A DNA stretch of 64,000 nucleotides from Hermodice carunculata (taxonomy: Eukaryota; Annelida; Polychaeta; Eunicida; Amphinomidae), in the NCBI GenBank assembly GCA_964020975.1, contig CAXHWN010002574.1, forward strand, positions 1,016,501 to 1,080,500. Reading direction: 5' to 3'. Each line of letters opens with the position of its first letter. Position 1 is the first letter of the stretch. Positions 39,600 to 53,816 of the stretch are shown here, in pieces. The position numbers and the translations under genes are program-made. The notes beneath the pieces are model-generated. The model saw only the letters and a program-made list of their open reading frames with translations. It did no database searches and was not told the origin of the DNA.

Positions 39600-39960
39600 C
39601 TTTTAGGGCAATTAGAGGACCAAACCCCACAATTAATGGGGTTAATCAAGAATATCTAGAGGCCTTGCTACAGTCATTGTGCAAAAAAAGTCTTTGCAAA
39701 TAAATGTGCTTGGATCATGGCAAGAATGTGTTCAGTCTTTCAATATAAATGAAGACTCAGCAAGTAATCTAAAAGCACTTGGGACACTATTTCTCCAAGC
39801 AGTAGCTCATGCAGATCCACCAGTCAGCATGCCAGCACCATGCATTAGTCCAGGACCACCACTTTAGCTACTATACAGGGAATCATTCTGTCAGCACACC
39901 AATACTACCATACAGACCTGCAAAATACACTCAAACAACGGGTAAGTTTTTTATTGGGAA
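39600..39960 (+). other. Unrecognised stop-poor segment
   Basis: A frame of about 60 codons ends at 39867 with a Pro-rich tail (VSMPAPCISPGPPL). No domain recognised. Confidence 0.2.
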
Positions 39961-40140
39961 CAATGATTTGAACTGATGATCTTGGCTCAGAAGAGGAAAA
40001 AGTATTGATCTAGACTAAAAGGGTAATGACAGATATAGTTAAATATGAACAAGTTTTGATGCAAAGATTATATGCATGCATTTTTTAGCATATCAGCCAT
40101 TTTGAAATTTGGTTGGTAACAACTGGTGTGAAGTTTCAAA

Positions 40141-40190
40141 TCATGACACAATGTTGTTACATGGCTCATGACACAATGTTGTTACATGGT
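40141..40190 (+). repeat. Perfect 25-bp tandem duplication
   Basis: Two units of 'tcatgacacaatgttgttac' plus 'atgg' differ only in the last base, so the duplication is recent. Confidence 0.95.
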
Positions 40191-40265
40191 TGGAGTATGA
40201 TATATAACTCTGACATAATGTTAGTTGGAGAATATTCGTTACTTATGTAAAATGACATAGTGGCG

Positions 40266-40292
40266 TGTGGGGGGTGGGGTGGGGTGGGGGGA
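40266..40292 (+). other. Potential G-quadruplex
   Basis: Four runs of four or more G separated by single T (ggggggtggggtggggtggg) meet the usual G4 pattern with one-base loops. Confidence 0.7.
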
Positions 40293-41049
40293 GTGGCGGT
40301 TGGGCAGCCATTTTGAGGAAATTGTGGCTATTTTGAATTGTGATAACTACGGTGCTATACATACCCTCATTGATGCCAGTAACAACCAAAATAAAGGCCA
40401 AATTTAAATCAACTATTTTAACGCTAGACATGCACAAGAAACATGGAAAATAAAGATAAAATTTTTCAGATATTATAAACTTTGGTGTCTAATAATATTC
40501 AGGTTTAAGGTAAAAGATATGAATAATGTTCCTGGATGACAAAAGGTTAAAATGTGATTCTTAGATCTATTAAATCGAACATTTCGGACACATTATGTAA
40601 CATAAAATATGATAATGTTTGGATTTTGGCGGCCATTATGGAAAATGACGGCCATTTAGTATCTAACAGGTTGGCAAAGTGCCAACATGGCTTTTTTATG
40701 TGCTTTAGGGTATAAATAACATTTCTGAATAGGTGGTATAAAATCTTCATCAAAATCCCACGGGACTTAAAATCATGATATATGCTCCCACACTCACAGG
40801 GTAAACAAGCGTCCAGAAGGGAGGTAAAAAATAAAAAAGGAGAGCCCCATACGGTTTCACCCCGCATCTCTGTAAGAAACTCCCAGCCACGGCCAAAGCA
40901 CTGGTCACCCTCTAACCCGGCCACAGTCACGGGGTTGACTGTGACTGAGTGCCCGCACAGGCATCTCTCACGCCGGTCTTGCCTCCCCATCCCCACCTGT
41001 CCATGCCAGTGCACTGTATTCAATACTTAACAATAAAATCTAGTCTTCC
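40293..41049. other. No gene recognised
   Basis: An 82-codon plus-strand frame at 40782-41030 in locally GC-rich sequence ends just before an AATAAA-like string (41030). No family recognised. Confidence 0.3.
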
Positions 41050-44000
41050 ATTTCAATTATTTTAAACAAGCTCCATTTTTTGTTATGCTTCTCAGATTTT
41101 TCCTTCTTTTTGGCTTTTGACATTTCAATCTGTTCTGTTCCTTAAACCATATTTTAAAACCATTGAAATTAGGAATACTATTTCCGTATTTACACGTGTT
41201 TATATATTTTTTGCCCAAGATAGAGATCAAATTGAAAATTGGACATACATCTTCAGTTCCCAGTAAAACTGCAGTTGCTTCAAAATTGTGAATAACATTT
41301 TCATTTACCTTACAGGGCAAAAATACCCGTTGCCAGAAATTTTAACAAATTCACATTCCCAAAATAAGTGTAAAGTTGACTGTTTCTCCATTGCAAAACG
41401 AACATATGTCATCTTCAACAATATTCCATTTTAATAACTTTTCTTTAGTATAAATAGTTCTGTGTAAAAACTTGAATTAAAAACAGCGAATTTGTGTTGA
41501 AATTGTGGCTAAATAAATATTATTGAAACAACTGAGTAATTCATCACTAGTGAAATTACTATTTAACTCTACATACCATTTTTCAGTCAATTGTTGAAAA
41601 TCACCTGTATAAAAGTTAAGTAATTTTGGATACACAAAACTGGGCACTTTTCCCACCTTACAAATTAAAACAACCTTCAAAATATACTCTTCTTCAATAG
41701 GTGCTTGGAGCTTAATCTTCCATTGCCTTGATATTGCAGATACTATGCCTTGATAAGAAACAAAATTAACTGAAATGTTGTACTTTTGGCAAAACTGAGC
41801 ATATGAAAAAAAGTTCTGTTTTCAGAGATTAAGTTTTCTATATATCTTACTCCCCTTTCATACCAATTCCTATAAAAAACTACTTTATTGCCAATTTTGA
41901 TATGGGAATTAAACCAAATAGATTGTTTTTGGATTTCAATATTATTTTTGTGGGTTATGGGAATTGTATTGGTCCAGCTGACAACGACGTCCCTCCAAAA
42001 TTTGTATCTTAATTTTGGAAAAACATCTATTATATCATTTGCATGAAAATTACACTCCCATAGATATTGTTCCTTACAAGGCAATTGTGCATAAACTAAA
42101 TATTTCCACTTAGCATTCGCATCTGATAACAATCTCTTAACCCAAGCACATTTTATTGCATCTAATTGTGAAATTACATGAGTAACACCCAGACCACCTT
42201 GTCTTGTAGGAGCTATCATATAATTACGTTTTATTTTGTCCGTGTTGTTCCACAAATAATTAAAGATCAGTCTCTCTACAATTTTAATCAGTTGATGTGA
42301 GGGTTTATGTAGAACTGATGCTAAAAACAGTAATTGGGACAAAGCTTATGATTTAATTATAAGTGTTTTTCCGATGAGAGATAAATTTCTTCTGTCCCAA
42401 CAATCCAAACTATTTTTAATTTATTCCATCTTAGGTATATAATTGATTGACTCTATCTTATCTCTATTAGCTAATATCTTAACTCCAAGTAAAGTAATTT
42501 CCTGGTTTGTCCAAAAAAAGGTTTGAATGTTCTAAGAAAGTAATGTTAGTGTTTTGCAAACTTCCAATTATCAGAACTGATGTTTTGGTTTGATTTACTT
42601 TTAGGCCTGAAACTTTTTCAAATTCTTTCAATACTAGAAACAACATATCCAAATTGTTATCAGATGCTAACAGGGTAAAGGATGTATCATCAGCGTATTG
42701 AGATAGTTTGAATTCCTGTAGTTCTATATCAATACCTTTTATATCTTCATCACCGCGAATATGTACACCTAATATTTCCACACATAAAATGAAAATGTAC
42801 GGAGAAATTGGACATCCCTGCCTCACTCCTCTTGTTTATGTTAAAAGATTCCGATGTCCAACCATTATTTATGATACAACTTTTTATAACAGTATAAAAC
42901 AACTTTATCCATTTTTGTAAAAGAAGTACCGAAAATAAAACATTTTAGACATTTTTCAATATAATTCCATTCTAAATGATCGAAAGCTTTTTTCGAAATC
43001 GATTTGGACCAGTAAAGCATCAATATTTTCATTTTCAGTATGTTCGATAATATTCAATACTCTATAGATATTCTTTCCTATATATCTGTCTGAAAAAAAA
43101 ACCCAGTCTGATCTTCATGTATAAGAGTTAAAATTTACTTTTATCATTCTTATAGAAATACTTTTAGCTGCTAATTTGTAATCCTGATTAAGAAGAGATA
43201 TAGGACGCCAATTTGTCAATTCTGATAGGTTCTTTTCATTTTTTGGAAGAAGTGTGATGATGCTGTGTCTTTGTGTGACTGATAGAAGACCTTTCCTGTA
43301 TGCCAAATTTAATGCTTCTAATAAATATTGTTTACAATCCATCCAAAATACTTTGTAAAATTCGGCAGGGAAACCGTCTGATCCTGGCGATTTATTATCA
43401 TTCATACTTTTAAGAGTTTCTAATGGCTCGGCTTCTGTTACTTCACCTTCACAACTTTCACTTTCTTCTTGGGAAAGTTTAGGAATTGCATGATGCTCTG
43501 GAAAAATTTATATCTGATTCAATTCTGTTTTCAGTTGAGCCTAGTTTAACTGATCTGTAATGATTACTGTAAAATTTCCTCTCTTCTTGTAATATCAGTT
43601 TAGGGTCCATTATGGTTTCATCTTTCACTTTTATTTTTGAAATAATTTTGCTATTATAGTTTCTTTTTTCAAGGTTAAAGAAATATTTTGTGGGCTTTTC
43701 CCCATCGTACCACCTAACTTTGCTTCTAATCATTGCCCCCTTTGCGTCTTGCTCCATTTCTTTCTCTAAAAGTAACTTAAGGTCTCTGATTTATTTTTCA
43801 ATATTGTCATCTTGTTTTTCTGAAGACTCCTCTTCCAGTGTTTTTAACGTAGTCTCCCACTCTTCCACTTTTTTTTCCTCTTTCGTGTACGTTGTGCCGA
43901 AAATTGCATTGTTTTCATTCTTACTTTCATTTTAATCATTTCCCATTTCTCTTGCATCTTCATTATATTCTTCTGTTATACTTTTATTGTATCTTTAATT

Positions 44001-44150
44001 AAATGAACGTATTCCAATTCTTTTAACAAAGAGCAGTTTACTTTCCAAAACCAGGGCCTCGGGGTTGATAATTTAGATTTTATTGACAAGAAGGCAAACT
44101 TATCTGTTGCAAGATGACCTCCTCTGCTTGAGACAGGCAGGTCACAAATA
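41050..44150 (-). mobile_element. L1/Tx1-clade LINE, ORF2 RT half, decayed
   Basis: On the minus strand the ORF2 starts within the linker after the endonuclease, with PRPWFWKVNCSLL near 44060. It continues with VRWYDGEKPTKYFFNLEKRN (about 43700), a signature of L1/Tx1 elements. RT text follows: SPGSDGFPAEFYKVF (43390), TNWRPISLLNQDYK (43215), RQGCPISPYIFILCVE (42825) and the catalytic YADDT (42700). Next is LWNNTDKIKR with GGLGV (42240-42180), then the long thumb and connection frame 41743-42342. The C-terminal zinc-finger-like region is near 41410-41340. Frameshifts and stops separate the blocks. The endonuclease and ORF1 are missing, cut off near 44150 next to the CA microsatellite. No poly-A tail is clear near 41050. 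Confidence 0.9.
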
Positions 44151-44255
44151 GCTTTTGAATATATGACAGGAGTCGAGTAGGAGAAAAAAAATGGGAAAGC
44201 AATATTGCAACCCTTTTAAATCTTTCGCACACACAGGAACTGAGACAGAAAAGAC

Positions 44256-44269
44256 ATACACACACACAC

Positions 44270-44331
<62 letters not shown>
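44256..44331. repeat. (CA)n microsatellite
   Basis: About 38 CA units with one CG interruption, at the truncated 5' edge of the L1/Tx1-like LINE. Confidence 0.96.
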
Positions 44332-44333
<2 letters not shown>

Positions 44334-44771
44334 TTGTGTGTATGTATGTGCACGTTTTTACCTTATAAAGCTGATAGAGTAGCACTTATTTTTCTGGAAA
44401 AAATGGCACATTCTCATAAGGCTGATGTCCTACCTTGTGAAGAAAACGAATGAATACACATTATATGGATGTGTCATAAATGCTATAATGTGCTTCTACA
44501 AAGGTCTAGGATTCCTTCTAATAAAACTCCTAGGAATACAATTTCAATACTCACCTGAATTTAAATACATGTTGGTTGCAAATCCTTGACAGGTCGGGTC
44601 CAATTATTTGAAGTTGCAAAAAATGAAAAAAAAAAAAAAATGGTCCACAGGAAATGTGGATAAGCTACGGTATATCCACACAGCTTACATTCAGATGCAT
44701 CCATATGTAGGTCAAATTTCAATAACGTATTTTTGCGTCCAAAAATGCGGTGAAACAAGTGACAACGTTTA

Positions 44772-45031
44772 GGCTGATGTAGCAGTTGCTGATGAAGCCC
44801 TGAAGACCTTTGAGTGCAATCGTCAGCTTCCCCGCATAAGTACTTGTCAGTTTTCTCTGTACAGAATTTATAGAAAGTCTCTGAAAATTGGATGGTTTAC
44901 AAAGAAACTGTTGCCATGGGCTGAACCAAAGGATATCTTACGCAAAGCTACGACACTGATAGCCAGAGCCGTAGCGTTATATTGCTATTGTGAAAATAAG
45001 AGAGTTTACTTCAGTGTGGGATAAAGCCACA
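44772..45031 (+). CDS. Candidate last exon, family unknown
   Basis: The frame is open for 84 codons, from directly after a TAG that could double as a 3' splice site (acgtttag, 44771), to a TAA at 45029. The peptide is of mixed, protein-like composition, with STCQFSLYRIYRKSLKIGW, TKKLLPWAEPKDILRK and ALYCYCENKRVYF. No domain is recognised. The polypyrimidine tract before the acceptor is weak, so a chance open frame is quite possible. Confidence 0.25.
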
Positions 45032-45820
45032 TGAATTTGCCGTGCTGAGATACCGTGTTCATCAATTCAGTATGATGCCGAAAGCACAGCCCAGTTCGGA
45101 TCCTTTTTTCTGAGTGTCTCTAAGTCCCCTGAGCATGGGATTCACGTAGAGCTCTCTTGTTTTGTTTCCTCTTCAAGGGTTAAAAGTGGTATTTTTACCC
45201 TGGCATTACAGAGATCATGACTTTCTTTCTTATTTTTTTTAATTATTATTATAAAAGTGTAGCAAGGTTAGCATCCCTATTTAAAAAAAAACATTATTAT
45301 TACTATCATCACTGTTATTTAAGTATCATGCACATAATTATTCAAAATCACATTACAATGTATGTTGTCCATGTATAAATTTTTAAAGTACAATATGCCT
45401 AAGTATGCCTCTTGTTGCTACAGAAAAAATATTGTTCCTTGCTTGTCTTTGCAATTATAACAACAGCTATATAAAAATGTGACTCCCCCAGCAAGCCTAT
45501 AGAGTGTGACATGTGGTTAGATGTGCAAGAGATGCGCCACAAATTGTACACGACAGATCCAATACACATATATAAATTAACAACTTCAAAGCAGCACTTT
45601 CTTCCATTACACATCCACAGGTACAGTGCGAATCAACAGAGGGTTACACACTGTTGTAGAAGGACACAATATATATAAACAGTAATTCACGGCTACCAAA
45701 AGTTTATCACTGATTTCATTTGCTTTAAATATATTTCATTATTCAATTGGGAAGAAGGACAAGCTCTATAATAATCCCTGTTGAGAAATAAGACAGTATG
45801 TGAAGTGTACGCTGCTGTTA
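45032..45820. other. No gene recognised
   Basis: AT-rich DNA, nothing supported. Confidence 0.4.
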
Positions 45821-45821
45821 A

Positions 45822-45835
45822 GGATGCTTACATAA

Positions 45836-45895
<60 letters not shown>

Positions 45896-45907
45896 GTAAG
45901 CATCCTA
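45822..45907. repeat. (TA)n flanked by a 16-bp perfect inverted repeat
   Basis: AGGATGCTTACATAAA at about 45821-45836 and its exact complement TTTATGTAAGCATCCT at 45891-45906 flank about 53 bases of TA repeat. The whole is one long hairpin or cruciform. Confidence 0.9.
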
Positions 45908-46369
45908 AGGACAATAAGTGAGAGCACTGAACATAGCAAAAACTAGGTAGATGGTGGAGCACTCTTAAAACAAATTTACTGAGCCTGACATTTCCATTAG
46001 GAACTTATGATTAGAACCTGCTCTGTGCTACAATTATACAATGACATCAAATTGACATTTTTAGTGTCCTCAATATGGTCTTGAACAGCAAGAAACATCA
46101 GCTTATTATTTCCAAGGCTACAAGCAAAAGAACCAAAAGGTAGAATTTGAAGTATGACGGGAACAAAGTTTATCGTAGATAAATGTAATTTATTGCGAGG
46201 AATTGAATATGGAGGACAAGAGAATAAGAAATGAAAGCATCCTTGACATCAGTACCGCACACACGATGAGGCGAATCATTTTCACCGATTTGGAACTAAT
46301 GTTTATTAAGCTGGCTGCGGCCCATACGTAGTGACTTGACTTAACTTTTTCTCTCTACATAACTGTAAG
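45908..46369. other. No gene recognised
   Basis: Nothing supported. Confidence 0.4.
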
Positions 46370-47350
46370 GTTCTATCGATTGAATGCACACCGCAAATTA
46401 GAAAGTTGATGTTTAGGGTTGTTAGAAATGATATATGAAAACCAAAATGTTAAAATTTTAATTTGGAATAGTGCTTCTTAGCTCCAAATGTGCATAACAG
46501 TGGCGACAGGAAAGCGCTCAAATTTTCTCCGATCATGTCCCGATTTGGGAAAGTGTTACTGGCGTCACAAACGCAACCCACTAGCCATGGTGAATGTGTT
46601 TTAAGCCAGAGTACCTTCAGTTTGCATAGAGTTATGGCAGATACAACAGAGCATAGTGATGCCGGAGAGTATGGATTGAGTTTTTATGTACGTGGTCTGA
46701 TGATGATGAAGAAGAATTAATAAGAAAGCTGAAGCAGCAGAGGAAAGATCATTCAGCCTTACATACATGAGGGGATGCCCAGAACCCTACCGTCACCAGT
46801 ACTGCAGGGAGGGCAGCCGTGGTACAGCCAGACGATCCCAACATGCCGTCTTGGCAATAATAATTCGTTGCAAAAGAGATATTTTTCCTATCAAAACTTA
46901 TAAGATTCCATTTAACAAGAACAAGCATGAATGCAATAAATTGGAATTTGTATCAAGATGAGCCTGGTCTTGTAGTGTTTTAAATCTAGCATTCACGGAA
47001 ACAGCGATGGCCTATGCCTACGGTATATTAAAAACTAAACAAACAGTTAATTTTCCCTATCCATATGTATGGTCTATCGATGATTAAACATAAGTTTGCA
47101 TTGATGAATATAGCTTTCAATATCAGCATAACTCCTACCCTTCAGTAACCTCACGACCCTTGAAGGACAGTAATTTGCGTTTCCGTACACATTGTCACAA
47201 GTGCACATGTTTATGATGTCCTTTATTTCAGGTCGTACATCATTCTGTAACATCGGAAAATATTTTCTTGTGACTGACTTATTTTCTGGTTTCGTGTGAA
47301 CGAGAAAGGTACAAAAAGATGGAATTTTGTACACATCAGTCACCCATGTA
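46370..47350 (+). repeat. Large dispersed repeat (~0.95 kb), plus-oriented copy
   Basis: Inverted partner of 25870-26840, collinear throughout. It includes the open frame 46490-46720 (SRFGKVLLASQTQ, ADTTEHSD), homologous to the minus-strand frame of the partner. Neither THAP nor SWIM fragments, which flank the other copy, are seen here, so the repeated unit itself does not include them. Confidence 0.8.
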
Positions 47351-49550
47351 TCCAATTTGAACATGGTCAATCAAGAGGACCTTTAATTTGTGTCATTTTA
47401 GAGGTTGCTGTTTTAATTCTTAAAAATAAAAAAGAGCAATCAGCAAAAAGGAAACAAAACTACCATAGTTGCCAGTTCATACTATCATACTACCTGAGTT
47501 ACAGCACTATTAATGAGTCCAGAGTCGCAGTTCATGCGTGTTAGACGAAAGTTTTATGTCCACAAAGACTAACGATGTAGAGGCAGAAGAGCAGAATAAG
47601 AATATCTGCAGCGCTAAGGGGCTAGAGAACTTTACTAGAGTAAAATAAGAAAATGCAAGTTTTTTTTTTAATATTGTAGTGCGTATGTTACAATTTTTCA
47701 TTTGTACTCATCAAACCTATATATTTTGTCAAAGAGACACCTTGATAAGTATAAAAGCAGGAACAGTATTTATGTGAATGTTCAGTCATGAAATCTTAAT
47801 TTGCTTTGAACTTCGATTGGTTTTTTTTTCATATTTTGAGTATAAACCAAATAAAAGCCCAATAACATTTCCAGCTAAACATTTGATTCTGACCAAAATA
47901 GATAGAGCATATTGTTGTCTAAAAAATGGTATCTGAAATTTGAAGGGTTAAGCTAAATTTGTAAAGCTTTCAAAAATGTATTCAGAATTTTTCAAATTTT
48001 AATAAAGCTTCAATGATCTATTAAAAATTACCTTAGCCCTTGTCTTAAGAAATCTGACATACGGTATTTTAGACAAAGGTGCTAGGTTTAATTTGAAATT
48101 GCAAGCAACCCTGTATGTTAATTTTTTACCATGCAATGTTTTATTTATGTGAATATTGCAAATTTTAATTAGAATAAAATTGAAATTATTGTAATGGTAA
48201 AATCTATGATAAATGCAATAGGAACAAATGTTTTCTTTCAGAAAATATATGCTTTTGATAGTCTTCCACAAAAAATCAATGAAATAATTACATAGTTCTA
48301 CATGAAAGTCATAAAATAGACTAGCCCCTTAAAACCTTGCATTTGGTACACTTTGCTCACTACTGACTGGCTATATCGCTTGTTCTCTACAACAGACCCG
48401 CTAAGAGTAATTGCAGATCCAGGGACAACAAGACCTCCATCAAGGCTATTCTATAATAGTTTAGTCAGTATTTGCATGACAATATTGATATTTGAAGATG
48501 TCATGAGATGCTTTTTTCAAGCATCTCATCAATTCCTAATTGTGGAAATTATCATTGAAGGAAATGTTTTTCAAGTTGATCATGGGAGATGTGCCTCAAG
48601 ATGGCCATCTTTCCCCAGTTTGTTAAATGCCAGATTGCAAGTATCAATGTACTTGAGTATGCTTCAAATAAAAAAAAAAGTAATAGATAACATTGACAAC
48701 AATACGAGACATAATAAATATATTCTGTTACTTTCTTTTGTTAGGTGTTGTACTTTGGTGGTCATATGAAACAGAAACTTGCAGTCCCTTTTATTGTCAA
48801 ACATATTAATTTGACCGGTACGTTTTTCGAATTCCAGGAAAAAAACTTTCATGCAAAGCAAGCCATTGTGCATCGTGCCAAACTGTCTATACAAGATTTA
48901 CCGGTGGAGCCTTTTCAAAAAGCGTATAAGGGCACGCAGTTTGGCTGTACAACAGTTGGGTGTATATGGCTCAAATTGCCCAAAGTGCTGCTTTGTTTAC
49001 TCTTTGTGCGCTAACTGTATTTTTGGGGGGTCAGCATTTCAGAAAAATGTAATCAATGTTTAAAGATAAGCAGCATTTAGATGCATGTTGCAAGTATTTC
49101 CATGTACTGAAAGCAGAAAAAGCTGTTCATTTTGAACTTTTTCCTGTGGCAGGCACATTGTACATTGTAAAACGTATATAATAGAGCAAACTACCCAGGA
49201 CACCACGGTAGCCCACTTAGTTTGTCAGTAAACTGACAAAGCGCACCGGGTAAGGACGGGTTGGCCTACTCGCTGAGATAATTATTATTGTCGCCCAGTT
49301 ACATTTTAAATAGGTCAAGTGGAGACAAAATGGTTGGATTATTGACTCAATTTTAATTTCTAAATTTTAATCTCCTTTTTTAAAAAATCTTTTATGACTC
49401 TTCTCACTTTCTTTTTATGTGTCTGTATGACTTCATAATAGTGTGGGGGTATTTTATGATAATGTAAGTTACGTGTTACCTAGTTCTCTATATGTGTTAG
49501 AGTCCTGATATGGTTTTATTGTACTATGATGTATGCATCCCCCCGTTGAT
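47351..49550. other. No gene recognised; small hairpins
   Basis: A 138-codon plus-strand frame at 48353-48769 contains a perfect 10-bp inverted repeat (TGAGATGCTT/AAGCATCTCA, 48506-48531) but no recognisable domain. A Cys-rich frame at 48851-49063 (SNCPKCCFVYSLCANC) is likewise unassigned. Another short inverted repeat, CTTTGTCAGT type, lies near 49218-49240. Confidence 0.35.
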
Positions 49551-50687
49551 GGCAAGCCAACAGGGCCATAACGCATTGGTCTTACACGTTGCCGAGCCTC
49601 CACTACGCATAGTCGAGCCAATCAATCAGATTTCAGTCTCCACTACGCATTGCCGAAAATATGTTTTCCACTATGTGTAGTCGAGCTTCGGCTATGCGTA
49701 GTGGAGCAACTTATGGCACCTTTTGGCTGAAGAAAAGCAAACCAATCACTTACGTCCTTACAATCATTACTGATATTAAAACAGCCAATCAAATCAGAGT
49801 CTCTAGAGGTGTATTTCATAAATTGTCGGTCTATGGAAGTGCCCTACCGTGTCAATGCACTTGAAATTTTCGACAACGCGTCGTCGAGGCAGCCAATCAA
49901 ATTACGGTCTCTACGACGCATAGCCGAATGGTTGTAACCCATATTTCAAAACAGAGGTTGAACGGGTATCAAATTTTACTTTTCAAGACAGCACACCGGC
50001 GCGTTGTTCAGTTCATGGAAAAGCATTTCTCAGGTAAGTTTCTTAATTGAAATTCCAACTTTCGGAAATTTTAAGTTCTATTGGTTGTTATGGCTACGCG
50101 TTGCCGAGAGTCAATTTTCATTGGGTATCTCGGCTACGCATAGTAGAGAACCAATTTTTATTGGGTCCTACGCAATGCGTAGTGGAGAACCAAATTTAAT
50201 TGGTTCCCTCAGCTACGCGTCGTCGAGACCAGTGATTTCGCAACGCGTAGTCGAACAGGTCTAATACAGTTTACAAATGCATCAGTGATTGGATATTTTG
50301 GCTACACGCTATGGGAGGCATAGTTTCTCCACTATGCGTCGCCGAGGCTCCGGGACGCGTTCTAGAAGAACATTTTCTCGGCAACGCGTAATGGAGACTG
50401 TAATCTTATTGGTTAGCTCGACTACGCGTTGCTGAGCCTCGACTATGCGTCGTGGAGTTTGTGATCTTATTGGTTGGCTCGACTACGTGTTGCCGAGACA
50501 CTACTACGCGTAGTGGAAACTGTAATCTTATTTGTTGGCTCGACTATGCGTTGCAGAGCCTCGACTACGCGTAGTAGAGACTGCAATCTGATTGGTTTAT
50601 TCGACTACGCGTTGCCGAGCCTCGACTACGTGTAGTGGAGGCTCGGCTACGCGCAAGACCTATGCGTTATGGCCCTGTTGGCTTGCC
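49551..50687. mobile_element. Foldback-type non-autonomous element with palindromic CGCG array
   Basis: The ends are perfect 26-base inverted repeats: GGCAAGCCAACAGGGCCATA plus ACGCAT at 49551-49576, and its complement at 50662-50687. Similarity continues inward with few mismatches to about 67 bases. The interior holds about 25 variants of a palindromic core (CGACTACGCGTAGTCG type), spaced by short AT-rich segments with a CCAAT box. In the left half the box reads CCAAT and in the right half ATTGG, so the whole element is one giant imperfect palindrome centred near 49990. It is strongly enriched in CpG against AT-rich surroundings. No coding capacity. No clear target-site duplication. A plus-strand TAAAA-type tail (50709-50740) follows after 20 bases. 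Confidence 0.88.
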
Positions 50688-52770
<2,083 letters not shown>

Positions 52771-53339
52771 GGGAATGCAATTAATGTTTGACATAGATAG
52801 GCAGGGTGACAACGGGTCATGGGTTGAAACACCAGGTCGTAACGGAATGTCTGTAGCCTGTAATACTAAGATTCCATTGGCCAATGTCCTTAGCAAAGCC
52901 ATAACTTCCATGGACTTCATTGTTTGTCTATAATACTTTTGAAGATACTCAAGAATACAATGTTCATGTTACTCACCAAAAACACTCCCAGTTATGCTCA
53001 TTCATGGAGGCGAAAGTTATAACATAACTCTTCTCTCTTTATGAACAAGGTTTTTTCACCTTCCGTTATTTACGTCAATTCTAGCTGACAAAGCAATTCC
53101 AAGACCACCATTTGGGGGAAAGTGTATATTGTATGGTATACATAATATTAGATATTGCACTCTGGTTTTTCATATTCGGTCTTTTTTTTTCGATGAAAAC
53201 TATTGTTTTTAACATCGGTTTGTTTTTCTTAAGTCTCCTTCTCCTTCTCTTTTAGCTTTATCCTGGCTTTGCCTTGGTGCATCAACATAGATGTTTTGAA
53301 ACGTTAATTTGGTAAAACCAGTTTCCATTGATTTCGAAA

Positions 53340-53340
<1 letters not shown>
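52771..53340. other. No gene recognised
   Basis: Nothing supported. Confidence 0.4.

Positions 53341-53422
<82 letters not shown>
53341..53422. repeat. (TA)n microsatellite
   Basis: About 80 bases of TA repeat. Confidence 0.97.
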
Positions 53423-53816
53423 AACATACAAAATGTGCATCGAGGAATAGCCCCATTTATAAATATAGCACAGGGTAATATCCGCCCTAAATACATTTGC
53501 TTTTCTATTTCTTGAATAAATGAAACAAAGGCGATGCGTGCATATGAGAGATTAAAAGTATTATGACGTGTATTAGTTAATCTGAAACTGATTGATGATG
53601 TGTAGAGAAAGTAAAAGTTCAGTTCAATTATAAAGTGCACTGTCCTCTCAGCAGACAGAAACAAAAGAATGTCCACGACTGCAACATACAATGACGCTGC
53701 AAACGGAATGGGAACAAGTTAAAACAGAACCCATTTAGTTAACTCATCAAAAGCTGCATTGTGTAGAAACGTAATGTAGAATTCACTTTCCAAAATAATT
53801 AACAAGCAGAAAAATA

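Noticed and set aside
49551-50687. CRISPR-like regularly spaced palindromic repeats
   Set aside because: Eukaryotic context, variable repeats, inverted ends and mirrored halves; spacers are related to each other rather than unique.
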